The notes under the pieces: generated by a model
What the model saw: the letters and a program-made list of their open reading frames with translations, nothing else
Told to the model about the DNA's origin: nothing
Database searches by the model: none
NCBI GenBank assembly: GCA_031308135.1
Contig: JAHLJT010004567.1
Location: forward strand, 32,926,213 to 32,990,212
Direction: 5' to 3'
Length of the DNA: 64,000 nucleotides
From: Acheta domesticus
Taxonomy: Eukaryota; Arthropoda; Insecta; Orthoptera; Gryllidae
Translations under genes and position numbers: made by a program
Part shown: positions 34,000-45,439 of the stretch, one piece after another
Numbering within the stretch: the stretch's first letter is position 1
Layout of the letters: each line of letters begins with the position of its first letter

Positions 34000-34560
34000 T
34001 TCTTTTTACTTTCCCGTATACTTCCTTGTATACGGAGTAATATATACGTAGTATAGGGAAAGTTATGTAATGCTACAGAAAATCGATTTCGAGGATTTTA
34101 ACGGAAATACATGTTTTGGGTCCCCTGATACGGAAAAAGTTGTTTTTCACTTTCCCGTATACATACGTACGGTATATACGAAGTGATATATGTAGTGTAG
34201 GGAAAAAACGGCGGATCTTCGGCAGAAAAAAATTCATTGTCGGGCGCTGATGACGAAAAAGTTACTAAATTAAGTTGCTTTTAACATCCAGTTGCTAAAT
34301 TAAGAAAAAAAGAACACGTGGTGTAGCCAGAATCCGGTCCTTGATACCGAAAAAACAATTGAAAGCAAAAGTCCGTCTGTTCTTCTGTCCGTCCGTCTGT
34401 GAACACCACTAGCGCCTAAACCATTCGTAGGATTGTTTTCAAATTGAGGAGACCCCTGTCGATCTGGCTCCAGTCGAAGCTTTGAGATTTTCAAAAAGAT
34501 TCTATAAAATTTGGGGGTACGGTACATGAAGCTCCCCGGACATTTTCAAAATTTTCTAAA
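34000..34560 (+). repeat. Dispersed repeat 'CCGTCCGT', forward copy
   Basis: Shared landmarks of this family, in order: a ctttcccgtat...tacg(t/a)agta palindromic patch (here doubled, at 34,008 and 34,147), an agaaaa..cg block, tgtagccagaatccg, ttgataccgaaaaa, the phrase gtccgtccgtctgtgaacac, agcgcctaaaccattcgtag, and ttttcaaaattttctaaaaa. No protein is encoded; I cannot assign it to a known transposon class. Confidence 0.6.
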
Positions 34561-34859
34561 AATTGGCTCCGAATGTTTCTTTAAATTTCTTGTAAGAATA
34601 GAATAAAATACACTTATTAAGGTGTCAAAGGTCTAATTTTTACGGTTAATTCTGAAATTTCGAAAATTGCAAAAGTTTGAATTTTATTCGACGTCTTCCT
34701 CCAACTACAAAATTGCAGATAGAGATTTTTTCTTCAAATAAAATTTGTTCTCCTTAGTGAGTTCTTCCAATAAAGTCACGTACATTGTTTTGAAAATAGT
34801 ATTTGTTTTCGCGGAACACTGCCTGAATATGTGGTATTTTAAAAAATTACAAAAAACAA

Positions 34860-35560
34860 ATTTTCTCAAAAACGGCTCCAAATTTTTTCTTTCAACTTTC
34901 GGTAAGGATAATGACTAATGTGTTCTATGAGATGACATAAACGTCATATTGCTATATTTTTTTTGTTTTTACAAAAATTACACAAATGTAATATTTTTGT
35001 ACTTCTCTCACGTCGTTAATTACAAAGCAGCAATTTGTTCACTTTAATATATTAATGAGTACATGCACTTTAAATAATGTCAAGTAAAGTTTCTCGAAAA
35101 CGCAACCGTTTTCTGTGAAAACTAGCTCAAAATTCCGTCTTTCGAGAAACGTTCAAACGCCATTTTCTCATAAATGGCTCCAATTTTTTTCTTCAGACTT
35201 TTGGGATAGTGCTAATTGCACTCTTTAATATGACGTTAAGTTCATTTTGTTTTTTTCTTTGTTTTTTTTTGCAAAAATTGCACAAATGTAATTTTTTTAA
35301 AGGTCTCTTAAACCTTTAATAGGCATATTACCTGCAATTTGTAAACACTATTGTATATGTGAGTTAATGTGCTTCAAATAAATTCAAATGAATGAAGTTT
35401 TTCGAAAACGTAAAAATTTTCTGTGAAAAAGAGCTTCAAATTTCCCATTTTTAATAGTGCTTAAATACCATTTTCTTAAAAACGGCTACAAATTTTTAAA
35501 AGAAAATGTCCATTAAGGACGGGTTTTTGTTATTCTTTAATATTCTAAAATTGATATTCC
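34860..35560. repeat. Degenerate tandem repeat with a period near 300 bp
   Basis: The phrase ttttctcaaaaacggctcca (with variants) recurs at about 34,862, 35,164 and 35,470. The first two are followed by a fixed series: tttcttc/tttcaactttcgg, a gctaattgcactctttaata-like segment, and a gcaaaaattgcacaaatgta segment. The third unit is cut short. It directly follows the CCGTCCGT repeat copy and may be its 3' body. Confidence 0.5.
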
Positions 35561-35924
35561 CGTTGTACCATTAGGAAACTGAAAAATTAAGAAAATGTCA
35601 AATAAATGTACTTTGGCTGGCGATAGATGGAAGCTGGCAGGAGAATGTGGCAATTCCGAATAGCTAGCCCAGGCGCAAGGAAATAGAAAACTAATACGGG
35701 AAAGTCTGTGCCATTCTGTAGCATCACTAGTTTTCTTCAATTTGTTGCGTCTAAATTAACGCAACGTGTCTCCAAACTCCTTGGGGGGCATTGAGCTCTT
35801 TGCGCTTTTGGAGTAATCATCCATTAATTATTTACATTGTCATATCCGTCACGCCTCGACGCTCAGTTGTCAAGAGGACCGCCAGATAACATCTCCACGC
35901 ACGCGCCTCCTACTTGGCGCTCCA

Positions 35925-36133
35925 GCCACCCAGTCCATTAGCCAGAATTGGGAAGGCATAAGGATAGCGGTAGGGTTTAGGACACTTCACAGGGGTTGGA
36001 CTAGCTCTTGTGAAGCAGCCAAACTCGTTGTGTTGCAACAAATTTCACATAAGATTGTCCGGGAATCGACGAGACTCGAACACGGACCAACTCGGTGAAA
36101 GGCGAGTGACTTCGCTCTGAGCCACGAAATGAC
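35925..36133 (-). mobile_element. tRNA-derived SINE, reverse
   Basis: The reversed B box gacgagactcgaacacggac and a reversed A box near gctctgagccacg define the head at the right end; the body to the left reads attgggaaggcataaggata and cacaggggttggactagctc. Its body differs from the families at 30.6 and 25.4 kb. Confidence 0.5.
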
Positions 36134-36559
36134 GATTTTGCTTCATTACCGGTTATCTTCACCCAATGAATATCCACTTTTTAAGTATTGAGAGAAAAAT
36201 GGCCTGGTAATATCAATGCCGTCTTACTCATCCTCAACAGGATCTCTGGTTTTAATTGCCTTCGACATTCCACCGATATAACAAAAAGGAACCATTTGGA
36301 AGTTTCATAAAAATCCACCAACCGAAGATATTCTGATAAGTAATCTCGTAATAATTATCTTAAAATTATTATGAAAAGAATATTTAAATTATTAGAAACA
36401 ATATTCAGATTCCATTTTGTATTCGAATTGTAGATTTTTACCGATTGAAGAATACATACGTAATGCAACTTTGCTGATGTGAATCTAAAATAAAAATTAT
36501 CTAGAAGCTTTTTTATGCTAGGCAGTATTTTGCAGAACTTTTAGCAAAATATTTATTGA

Positions 36560-37195
36560 ATATTTTTTTAAATTGCATTTTTACTTTCTCGCCTACTTCA
36601 TACCTACGAAGTAAAGTAATGCAATACTGCAGCGGTAAATGGCAGAGAAACTCGTATGGTAGAGACCCTATTATCGACATAGTGATAAATCATGCCCTGT
36701 ATGGAGTAAATTACTTTCTATGGCACGTTGTGTTGTCAGAACTCACGTTTTGTGGGTTCTTGATACTTAAACTAGTAGGGCTACAACAGCACATAGTTTC
36801 TGGCATTACTGGAAACTTTTGCAATTTTCGAAAATTCACAGAGCTCAATGAAGTTGAAACCTGCATCATGTTTGTATGTGTCCTTTGTTCTATTCGAGAA
36901 AGAAAATTTAAAAAATTGAGATGTTTGTGAGAGAAAAAATATAAATTGTCATTACTTCAAGCAAATCTAACACAAAAACTACATGTATTTTGAAAAAGAA
37001 TTGTACAGAAAAAATTAAAAATTTGGAGCCTTTTTTGAGAAAATGTAAAAATGTAAAATAAAAATAACTGTTTCAAATTTGGAGGGCCTCGAGTTCGGTC
37101 AGATGGATCGGTGGAATACAACTTACAGTTAGTTTGTGAGTGGTCTATTAAAGATAAAAGCATTCCCTCATCCTGCAAAAGCCTAATCGTCTGTA
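36560..37195. repeat. Dispersed repeat 'CCGTCCGT' family, rearranged copy
   Basis: Carries the tactttctcgcctacttcat acctacgaagtaaag palindromic end at 36,581, then aacttttgcaattttcgaaa, and at 37,000-37,110 the reversed body tttggagccttttttgagaa and ggcctcgagttcggtcagat. Forward and reversed parts coexist, so the copy is rearranged. The long plus-strand open frame here is non-coding. Confidence 0.45.
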
Positions 37196-37271
37196 GAAAA
37201 GAAAATGTAAGACAGTGTTGTTTTATAAACTGCCGTATCTCTAGGGTTATTGGAGAGGAAAAATCTGAAAA

Positions 37272-37712
37272 AATTGATTAATTGATGTTTTCAGGCACGT
37301 CAACTGCTATGGTAATTTTTCCCGTTAGTGTAGTGAATGATTATTCTAGGAGGAAGCGGTGTTCCTCGCCCGCTGGAGAATGAGATGCGGCCCCAGGCTA
37401 AACATATGCTTGCGGATAATTTCCTTCACCAAATACCTACTCCAGCGGGGCACCGTCTCAACCGGGACAACCTCTAAGCTCCCGACCTGTCTCTCCGGAT
37501 ATGTGTGGTGCATGCAAGTGTGAGAAAGGGGAGACGATAGGACGAGGCGCCCTTGTTAGGGACTACTCTGACATTCACCTGGTATTGATTAAAGAAACCA
37601 CAACAAACTATCAATCAGAACATACGGCTGCTAACGGACTCCTCCAAACAGCATCTAAATTCGATCTAGATATCTACCTATCGTCAAAACTCCGCCATCG
37701 TCGGGAGGCATA
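37272..37712 (-). mobile_element. SINE copy, reverse, diverged
   Basis: Starts with a short ttgattaattga tail and cacgtcaactgctatgg, contains the accgggacaacctctaagct cccg segment and the body tgttagggactactctgaca ttcacctgg, and ends at ccgccatcgtcgggaggcat with the head missing. It is more diverged than the 45 kb copy. Confidence 0.6.
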
Positions 37713-38785
37713 GGATAATTCAATCGGTGTAATATATACAAATCAAAATGTTAAACTAGCAGGAATGTACAAAATGAGTAATGTCCAATTCTGTTTCATC
37801 GAAATGTATTGTCTTCATCAAAAATAACATTCATATTCCATTTTAGCACTCATGTTAATAATAGACATGTGCTGATGTATAGAATAAAATCAATTTTTGA
37901 GGTAATTCGTGTGGCAACTTATTTTTTCGCAAAAAAAGAAGAAAATTATTGTGGGTAATGGGTACATATACTACTTCCATTTTCAGACTAAAAAATTGAA
38001 ATAAAATATATTGGAGGTTTTCTGAAACGGATTTTGTGCATAAAACATTGTCCGCATCATTTCTCTGAGCGTTAATTACAGTGGACATTGTATGCTACTA
38101 CACTTTTAGGTACTGGACATTTCATTAACGAACATATAAATAACTTGACCGAAACAGTATAGGACCTCTAATGAAGTGGACATTTATACTAATGGACATT
38201 TCCACTAGTGGGCATTTTGCAGTGGACATTATCTGTGAACCTATTGATAACCAACAATGCGTGTATCCTGGTTCGTCTGGTACCGGACCCTGCAATGAGC
38301 AGGCGCCAGGCGAACATTCTCCCCATAGCTCGTCACACACAGGTTTTTAACTATTTTCGACTAAAATAAAAAATAAAATATATTAATAAAAAACAATTTC
38401 TCAGAATACCTGACTAAGAACTATTGTTAAAGCCTCTTTGTTTATTTAAAATATACACATTCATTCTGAGTTAGATATACTTCCAATTAAAAACTTTTTT
38501 CTACAAATTTCAGCAAAATTAATAAAATTCCATCTGCACTTCATTTTGATCTTTGTAAACACAATCCCCATAACCGACTAAAATGCAAATTGCCCAAACA
38601 ATTCTTCTATCCCCCCACAATCTCCTTTCGAATTTGACTTTAACACATAAAGTGGATTGTTCTTGATGCGTGAGCTGCATTTTTTATAGGATAATCATTT
38701 CTATTTGTAATACTCAATTAGTTCATCTTCTGCTGCCAAGGGCTTAACTGACCAAAGGCATGTAATAATTCAATAAAAACAATAA

Positions 38786-39049
38786 AATGCAACTTTCGTC
38801 GCCTTGCGTTTAATCCTTGTGACCATGAGCGCCATGCCCAGCTGCCCGCGCATGACGCCGGCAAGAGAAAAGAGTTTTTATTTTCGGCGTCTGCGAGAGC
38901 TTCTCTCACGCTCCTCTCGCGGCTTTTTGTGGGGCGGAGCGGCGTCCGACGGCGAAGGCTCAACCGAAAAAGAAGCGAAGAGAGCATTGTTGTCGAACCG
39001 CTGCCGACGCGCGCAAGAAAACGGAACTGGGGGCGGTGGAAGTTGCATT
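38786..39049. mobile_element. Possible MITE with AATGCAACTT termini
   Basis: AATGCAACTTTCGTCGCC at the left and the complement of GGCGGTGGAAGTTGCATT at the right form inverted ends around a 230-bp GC-rich core in AT-rich DNA. I see no clear target-site duplication. It abuts a copy of the dispersed CCGTCCGT repeat starting near 39,059. Confidence 0.4.
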
Positions 39050-39058
39050 GAAAGTAGT

Positions 39059-39660
39059 AAACTTTTTACTTTCTCGCCCTTATGAAGGTACTTCGTAAGA
39101 AGATAAAGTTATGTAATCTTGTCTCGGAAAACGGCGAATTTTTTACAGAAAAACTCGCATTGCCGGGCTTTGCTAACGGAAAAGTGGATCAATCCTGTTG
39201 CTACATATAGAAAAGAATCCTCTAACATATATGTAGTGTAGCCAGAATCCATGTTTTGTGGGTACATGGATTCTGGCTTCTCTTCTTGTACCGAAAAATC
39301 GGCGGACGGCAAATCATCAATCTGACCGTCCGTTTGTCCGTCTGTGGTCAACGCTAGCGCCTAAACCGTTCAGCCGATTTTCTTCAAAACTGATATTCCG
39401 CGATCGGTGTGAATGAGCTCGACGCTTTGGGAGTTTCAAACGGATATTTTGATTTTTTGGGTACTTTACGTGAAGACCCTGGGACATTTTCAAACAAAAC
39501 TTCTTCTTTAATTCCCAAATTCCTCCTTTAATTTTTTCTACGAATAGAAGAAGGTATGTTTCAAAGATTGGCGCGGGTCTTATTTTCGTTGATCTCTCTG
39601 AATTTTCGAAAATGTATAAATAATGTGAGAGTGTATGTGACGTTGGGGCACCACTGGTTT
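39059..39660 (+). repeat. Dispersed repeat 'CCGTCCGT', best-preserved forward copy
   Basis: In order: tactttctcgcccttatgaa ggtacttcg, tgtagccagaatccatgttt, ttcttgtaccgaaaaatcgg cgg, gtccgtttgtccgtctgtgg, gctagcgcctaaaccgttca, and gggacattttcaaa. The same order is seen at 34.0 and 58.6 kb, and in reverse at 42.5 kb. Confidence 0.6.
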
Positions 39661-40282
39661 TCCACGTAGCATGTGGACCTCTTAATATTGTTTACCCACT
39701 TTTGCAATTTAATACCTACTTTTATAAAACTGAGATCAGTTTCTTAGTAAGATGTTTTCGACCAAAAGTGTTCTAATAATCCATCCTACCTACTATTAAC
39801 AAAATAATCAGTGTTCGTAGTGTAAAGAACAAAACCATGGCCTGTTAACTACTATCAATTCAATATGCCACTTTTCATAGGACAGTCAAATGTAAACGGA
39901 AAATATAGGTCCTTAGTACAAAGTGGATATAACGTTGAGCGATATTTGTATAATAACATCTTATGTCGTAAATAACTATTTTAAATTTTATTGAAAATCA
40001 GAGATGCAATATTAAATCGTATCACTGATGGTCTAGAATAAACCCGGGCAATGATCAGAAGGTCTGACATTTCATGAGTAGACAGAATTGTAGAATCAAA
40101 TGCAAATTCAAGAATAATAAAGAATTATTCATAAAACACTAATCTCTGTTACGTTGTTCCCATAAAATATCACATTGTTCATCAGAACAATTTATTCTGA
40201 ATTGTTACAGATAGATTTAGATAGGTACCGATACTTTGTTCATAAGCAAATTCGCTCCGCTTCACCATGGCGATTAAATTTA

Positions 40283-40506
40283 TTATCGCGCGATCCGTGG
40301 CCCATTTGTTAGGGCACTGCTCCGGCTTTCGTCTGGCGTGGCATTGATCGAAGAAACCTCGGAAAACTATCAAACTGAGCAGCCGGACGCTAGAATTCTC
40401 GTCCAGGCAGCAGTTCGCTCTTGCTACTAGTTACTATCGAAAATCCTTCCACAGTCGGAACTCGAATCTTTGACAGCAGTTATGCCCTGAGCTAGCGAAG
40501 CCGGTT
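40283..40506 (-). mobile_element. SINE fragment, reverse
   Basis: Head and body only: cgatccgtggcccatttgtt agggcactgctccgg, gaagaaacctcggaaaacta, then the reversed promoter region with cggaactcgaatc and a final gagctagcgaagcc. The tail half is missing. Confidence 0.6.
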
Positions 40507-40699
40507 CAGTGCGAATATTGGTCCTGTTCATTTCTATATTGTTCGAATCGTAGGCGATACTGTCAGGTAGTTCCTGCTTGACTTCTCTTAGGGCTTTCGC
40601 CGGTCGTGCAGTCGGGCACGAAGAGCAAGTGACGGGCACAACTCCTTGCACTTTCTTTGCCAAAATCAAAATGTTGCGGTTTTCTCTTTGGCGACTCAG

Positions 40700-42479
40700 G
40701 GTTTCACAGGTTCAATGCCTGTCGGAGCGTGTAAGCAAACTAAGTTAGTGACACTTTGAAGTGATTAGAGAAAGTTCTTGTAAATCTTTCAGTAGAAAAA
40801 GATTTACAGACTCCGTTTACCTGTTGGGTTTTAGAAGCATAGTTTTTAAATGTTTTACAAAACATTAACATCGCTTTTTAATTTTTTACAAGTACATTTT
40901 TATTTAAGTACATGGAAATTTACGTAAAATTGTAACCATGTTTACATGAGTTAAATATTTTAAAATTGACATCTTTGCTACCACTAATTTTCTATATTTT
41001 TATCACCTTTATCATAATCAAGATGTATTCGGTTAACTTGGTGGTTTACCTGTGCCGCTGTATTTTCATGTGCATTAAACTTAGTTGAGCCACTTGTTTA
41101 GATTTGACCCAGAGACTAGATATTTCAGAATAATCTTCCAAATCCAGGTTAATATTAAATATTTCTGTGCGCTGCAATATATTAGTTGTGTATCATGACG
41201 TGTATTTTAAGGTAAATTATTATAAATTACGTAAATGTGCTAGATATGGTGCTATAAATAAGTGTAACCAAGAATTTATATTTTTCGTAGTCTTCTTGAT
41301 TTATTAGGAAGTAATTATTAAATTCGCGAACAATGAAATTATAAAATTTAATATTGTATTGATAAATTAATTAATTATTTCATCAAATTATCATATATTA
41401 ATGTAGACAGAACTACACTGTAATGAATTACCTATTAGTGCAATGGTCATAAGAAGTGTTTTCATTTTATCATTACATACTTTTATTTAATATGAACTTG
41501 GAATTTTATTTCTTTAGTTGTAATACTCTTTTTCTAGGATCCTCTACCTCTGATAGACACAGAAGTTGGAATCGTTTTCACGAAAAGATAATTACTCTCA
41601 TGTTTAAAATAAATCACCTATTTGCGTTCAAATAGTTCTTAGCAACAAAACATCTTTCAAAATGTCATATACTTTCGTATGTTGCTTCGTTTCTTCCTTT
41701 TCAATGCAATAATAAATAAACAATAAAGACTACGCTACTCTGATAATGATTTGAACGCGTTCCTAAAGAATAAACCTACCCACGTAAAAAAGTATTGTTA
41801 TAATTTTTCCGTTCAAAAATTTCCCCATACAGGTTAATTTGTGAGAATCTACAGTGAGTGTTCATAGAAATATCTCTGTTCTGCGAAGGAGCGATTTACT
41901 CCTGTTGCTCGGGAGCAGCCCGGGAGTTTCTCTGTAGTGCCTGACCGGTTCCTACTAGGTCTTCCTTCTACTGTCTGTCTCCCTCCTTCCCTCGCTCCCC
42001 TTCCACGACCACTGAACTGTTAAGTGCTAAAGCGTTTCCAATCCTCATTATGGGTACTATCGTGTGGGAAATTTCTCCATTAGGTTTCCTTACACTTCGA
42101 TGCCGCATTAGCATTTTATTGACTTTCACGTTTTTGTAGAGGAGTCTAAATGCCGACTTCTAATTAGGAACCAGAGGTTTAATATGGAGGAGTTTGTTTT
42201 GTGACATCCAATAAAATATTTTTTGTTTATTATTAAATATTACTATTTTATAAGATATTCATTCAATTTATTCGTTACTCATTTTTTTCTAATGATGTGT
42301 TAATTATATTTTAACCTACTAGAAGGAATGTATTGCAGTAAAATTTGGCTTCAATAATGAATGTTAAAAATTAGAATTTTAAAAATTCATTGATTTTATT
42401 TTGGGAATGTTGAGGTATATTTCTGACATATTAGGAAAACTTCATTTTAAACTAGTTGTGCTGGTTTAAAGTGTGACAA
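40700..42479. other. AT-rich stretch, no gene seen
   Basis: AT-rich. A GC patch at 41,880-42,030 (ctgttgctcgggagcagccc gggag) contains short inverted motifs but no recognisable element. Confidence 0.5.
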
Positions 42480-43205
42480 TGCTGGTTTTGGAGAAAATCG
42501 TTTGAATGGTTTAGACTAAACAAGTGGTGCTAAACTAGTGGCGCTAGATCAGCACATACATTCTTGCATTTTTATAACTTTTGCAATTTTTAAAATTTCA
42601 GGGAGTACAACCAAAATGAGACTTCCCCCATATTTTTTTAATGTTCTTTTCATTACGAAGAGGGAAAAATTAAAGCAAAACTTTGTAGCCATTTGTTAGA
42701 AAAAAATTGAAAATGTTAAGGCGTCATGTGAACAATTTTCTAAAATAAAAATATCCGTTTTAAATTGATAGAGTCTTGAAATTCGTGAAGGAATCTCAGA
42801 TCGAAGAGGGAATAACAGATTTGGAGAAATTCGTCTGAACGGTTTAGGCGCTAGCGTTGAGCATAGATATATGGGCGCAGCCAGAAGGTCGGACAGGCTG
42901 TCGGATAGACAGTCGGTCAACTGTCGGTCGGACGGACGGATAAGTAACAGATGGAGAGACAGATGGAAGAACGGACGGACGTACAAAAGTTTTGCCGTCA
43001 ACCAATTTTTCGGTTCCATGAACCCATAAAAAGTGGATTCTGACTGCACAACGCGTTAGAGGAAATATTTTACTACATATAGAAGATTTAACAATTTTCT
43101 CGATACCAGGACACTAGAATGCGAGTTCTGTCGAAAATTTGTTTTTTTGACGAAGATTACAGTACTTTCTGTACTACGTAAGTAGTCTAGGAAAAAGTGA
43201 AATGA
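42480..43205 (-). repeat. Dispersed repeat 'CCGTCCGT', reverse copy
   Basis: Same landmarks inverted: cgtctgaacggtttaggcgc tagcgttgagc at 42,830, gacggacggataag-type runs to 42,980, cagccagaag and tggattctgactgcaca, and the tactacgtaagtagtctagg palindromic end at 43,173. Confidence 0.6.
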
Positions 43206-44123
43206 ATGAAGTAAAGTAACATTATACATTTATTCTCAGTATTAACATTAAGTTTTGTTGAACAAACTTGACACTTTTATTTGTTGGTGTTAGGCATTTT
43301 TCCAATGTGTGAACAACTTTCTTGATGTGTACCAATGTAGGGAATTAACCTTTGTGTTATAAAAGATCATTATCATAATGATTATGGTGATTGGATTTTA
43401 AATTTCCCCTGCATATCTGTCTGGCTTTAAACTCTATTTTCAAATTTATTCTACATAACTTCCTGCCCTTGATCATTATCTACGCAAGGGATTAATGTGA
43501 TTTATCTCATTCAATTTTCATTAGTCTGTAAAATACACCTGTAGTTACAGCACTTTCTTTCGAACCCCCCAATTACTATCATAAAAATTACCATTAACAG
43601 TGTTGAAGGCCTCCTGTACGATAATAACATATCATTGATGAATTTCGTATGAAACATTTAATTAATTCAATGGAAGTTGCTCAAACTGGTGGATTTTAAA
43701 GGAGAAATATGTTTTTTAAAGTATTGATTGGTTTCAATGCAAAGTAAAATATATGAGTTCATAAACCTCTCTTATTTGATTCAAATATATTCTTAGATAA
43801 TAACGTTGTAATGGTTTAAAGGCTTTCGGAGTAACTACAAAATATTAAAGAATGTAATTTATGTACGTAATAATGATCTACTAAAGAAATAATTTTAACG
43901 CTCTGACATCCACTAAAATCATGGATCACATGGGAGTAGATGAAAGAAGTATAACGCAGGGAAAAATATGACAACCTTACGGTTAATTGTTTACTTATTT
44001 ACCTCTATGTTCTCATGTTCACACCACTCCTTAATTCCCACCCTGCTCGTTTATTCCTCTACTCTTTTGAAGAACTGTTCAAAACAATACATCACTCCTT
44101 AATTCCCGCCCTTCTCGCTTCTG

Positions 44124-44160
44124 CCAATACTCTTTTGAAGCACTTTCAAAAGAGTATTGG
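44124..44160. repeat. Perfect 16-bp-stem hairpin
   Basis: ccaatactcttttgaa and ttcaaaagagtattgg form a perfect stem around five bases. It ends a pair of short direct repeats (cactccttaattcccgccct-type at about 44,025 and 44,093). Confidence 0.85.
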
Positions 44161-44231
44161 AATGCGTGAAATAATGCTTATTAATATATTAAATTTTGTT
44201 ATTTATCTACATGAAATTTATCATCTTACAG

Positions 44232-44310
44232 TAATAGAAAGACTAAAATGGAGTCACCGCAGCTCAGAATTTGCTGAACATTGCTTGTACGCTCAGTGGC
44301 TGCTGGCAAG
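44232..44310 (+). CDS. Candidate isolated exon, unknown protein
   Basis: A 79-bp stretch with acceptor tttatcatcttacag and donor gtaaga on the plus strand. One frame is open: after two bases it reads IERLKWSHRSSEFAEHCLYA then QWLLA, ending one base into a codon. The residue mix looks protein-like and GC content is above its surroundings. No neighbouring exon of the same gene was found and no family is recognised. The open frame also continues upstream through AT-rich DNA, so it may be chance. Confidence 0.27.
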
Positions 44311-44927
44311 GTAAGATTCCATTTGCTTTCGAACTGGTGCCAGCTCACTACATCTATTTTAACTCTACTTCTGTATTTCAATTTTAATTAGCTTATTCTT
44401 CTCAATTTGTGCAGTTAGTAGTTTTAAAATATTTTTTTTCGTTTTGATGATATTTGCTAAGCGATCGAAAGAACTTTGACTTATTAAACTAATCAACACC
44501 TAAATAACCCTGGTCTCGTTAGTGTATCAATGATTTAAACTTTTCGAAAAAAGGATACTAAGATTTATAATTAATAGAAGATAATAATAGAAGATTTATA
44601 ATAAATCTTCTATTCTTATTAAGCACGTATATGAGTTCTTGTATCATTGATTGTGTCAAAATGGAAGTAGTAAGCGAAATATACTGCCTCAAAATTAAGA
44701 AGCGTGTACTAATCAGCAGATGATTAACCAGAAAGCATTAGTATAGTGTTAAAAAATGAATTCTCCACTCGAATTTCTCCAGATTTACGCCGAATCTCAC
44801 CTCCAGAGATATAACATGGGGGACTAATGACCTCAGTAACTGACGCCTCAGGAAAAGCTAAACACTCACCCATTCCTCTTGGATGACATTGATCTATTGA
44901 AAAAAATTCTGTTTCCAATGCAAATAG

Positions 44928-45435
44928 TTGATTGATTGATTGATTAGTGATTTCGAGCCCGTCAACTACTAAGATCCTGTAAGTATAGTGAATGTTTTTT
45001 TCTTGGGAGATGACGGTGATTTTACCCCGCGAGATGTAAAGAGATCCAGTGCTGACCTACCGTCGGCTAGCGATGTTGCCCTCAACCACCCCACCCCGTC
45101 TCCCACCTGCGGTGAACAGCCCCAGCGGGAATACGTTGTAAACTCCCAACCGGTCTCTCGGCATGTTAATGCGTAAGTAAGGGGTGAGAATAGGCCAAGG
45201 AAGAGGAACGAAAGATCGCGTGGCTCGTTTATTGGGGGAACTGCTATAGTATTCGCCTGATATTGATCGGAGAAACCACGGAAAACTATCGATCAGAGCT
45301 CCTCCAGACAGCGACTGAACTCGACCTAGTTATCTAGCTCGTGTCGAAAATCCTGCCGCGGACGCGACTCGAACCAAGAACGTCCCGGTCAGAGGCACTG
45401 CAGTGATATTAGTCGATGCTCTGACCCATCTCTCT
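44928..45435 (-). mobile_element. SINE, long copy in reverse orientation
   Basis: In plus-strand order: (ttga)n tail, the tail segment cgagcccgtcaactactaag, gtgaccta-type middle with gctgacctaccgtcggctag, then the conserved body cgtggctcgtttattggggg through ctgatattgatcggagaaac, and finally the reversed B box (ggacgcgactcgaacc) and the head complement ctgacccatctctctc. At about 508 bp it shows the full-length structure, longer than the 30.6 kb copy, which lacks part of the middle. Confidence 0.75.
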
Positions 45436-45439
45436 CAGT

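Noticed and set aside
44928..45435. Possible target-site duplication around the 45 kb SINE
   Set aside because: Flanks share only short AT-rich words such as tagtt; no convincing duplication.
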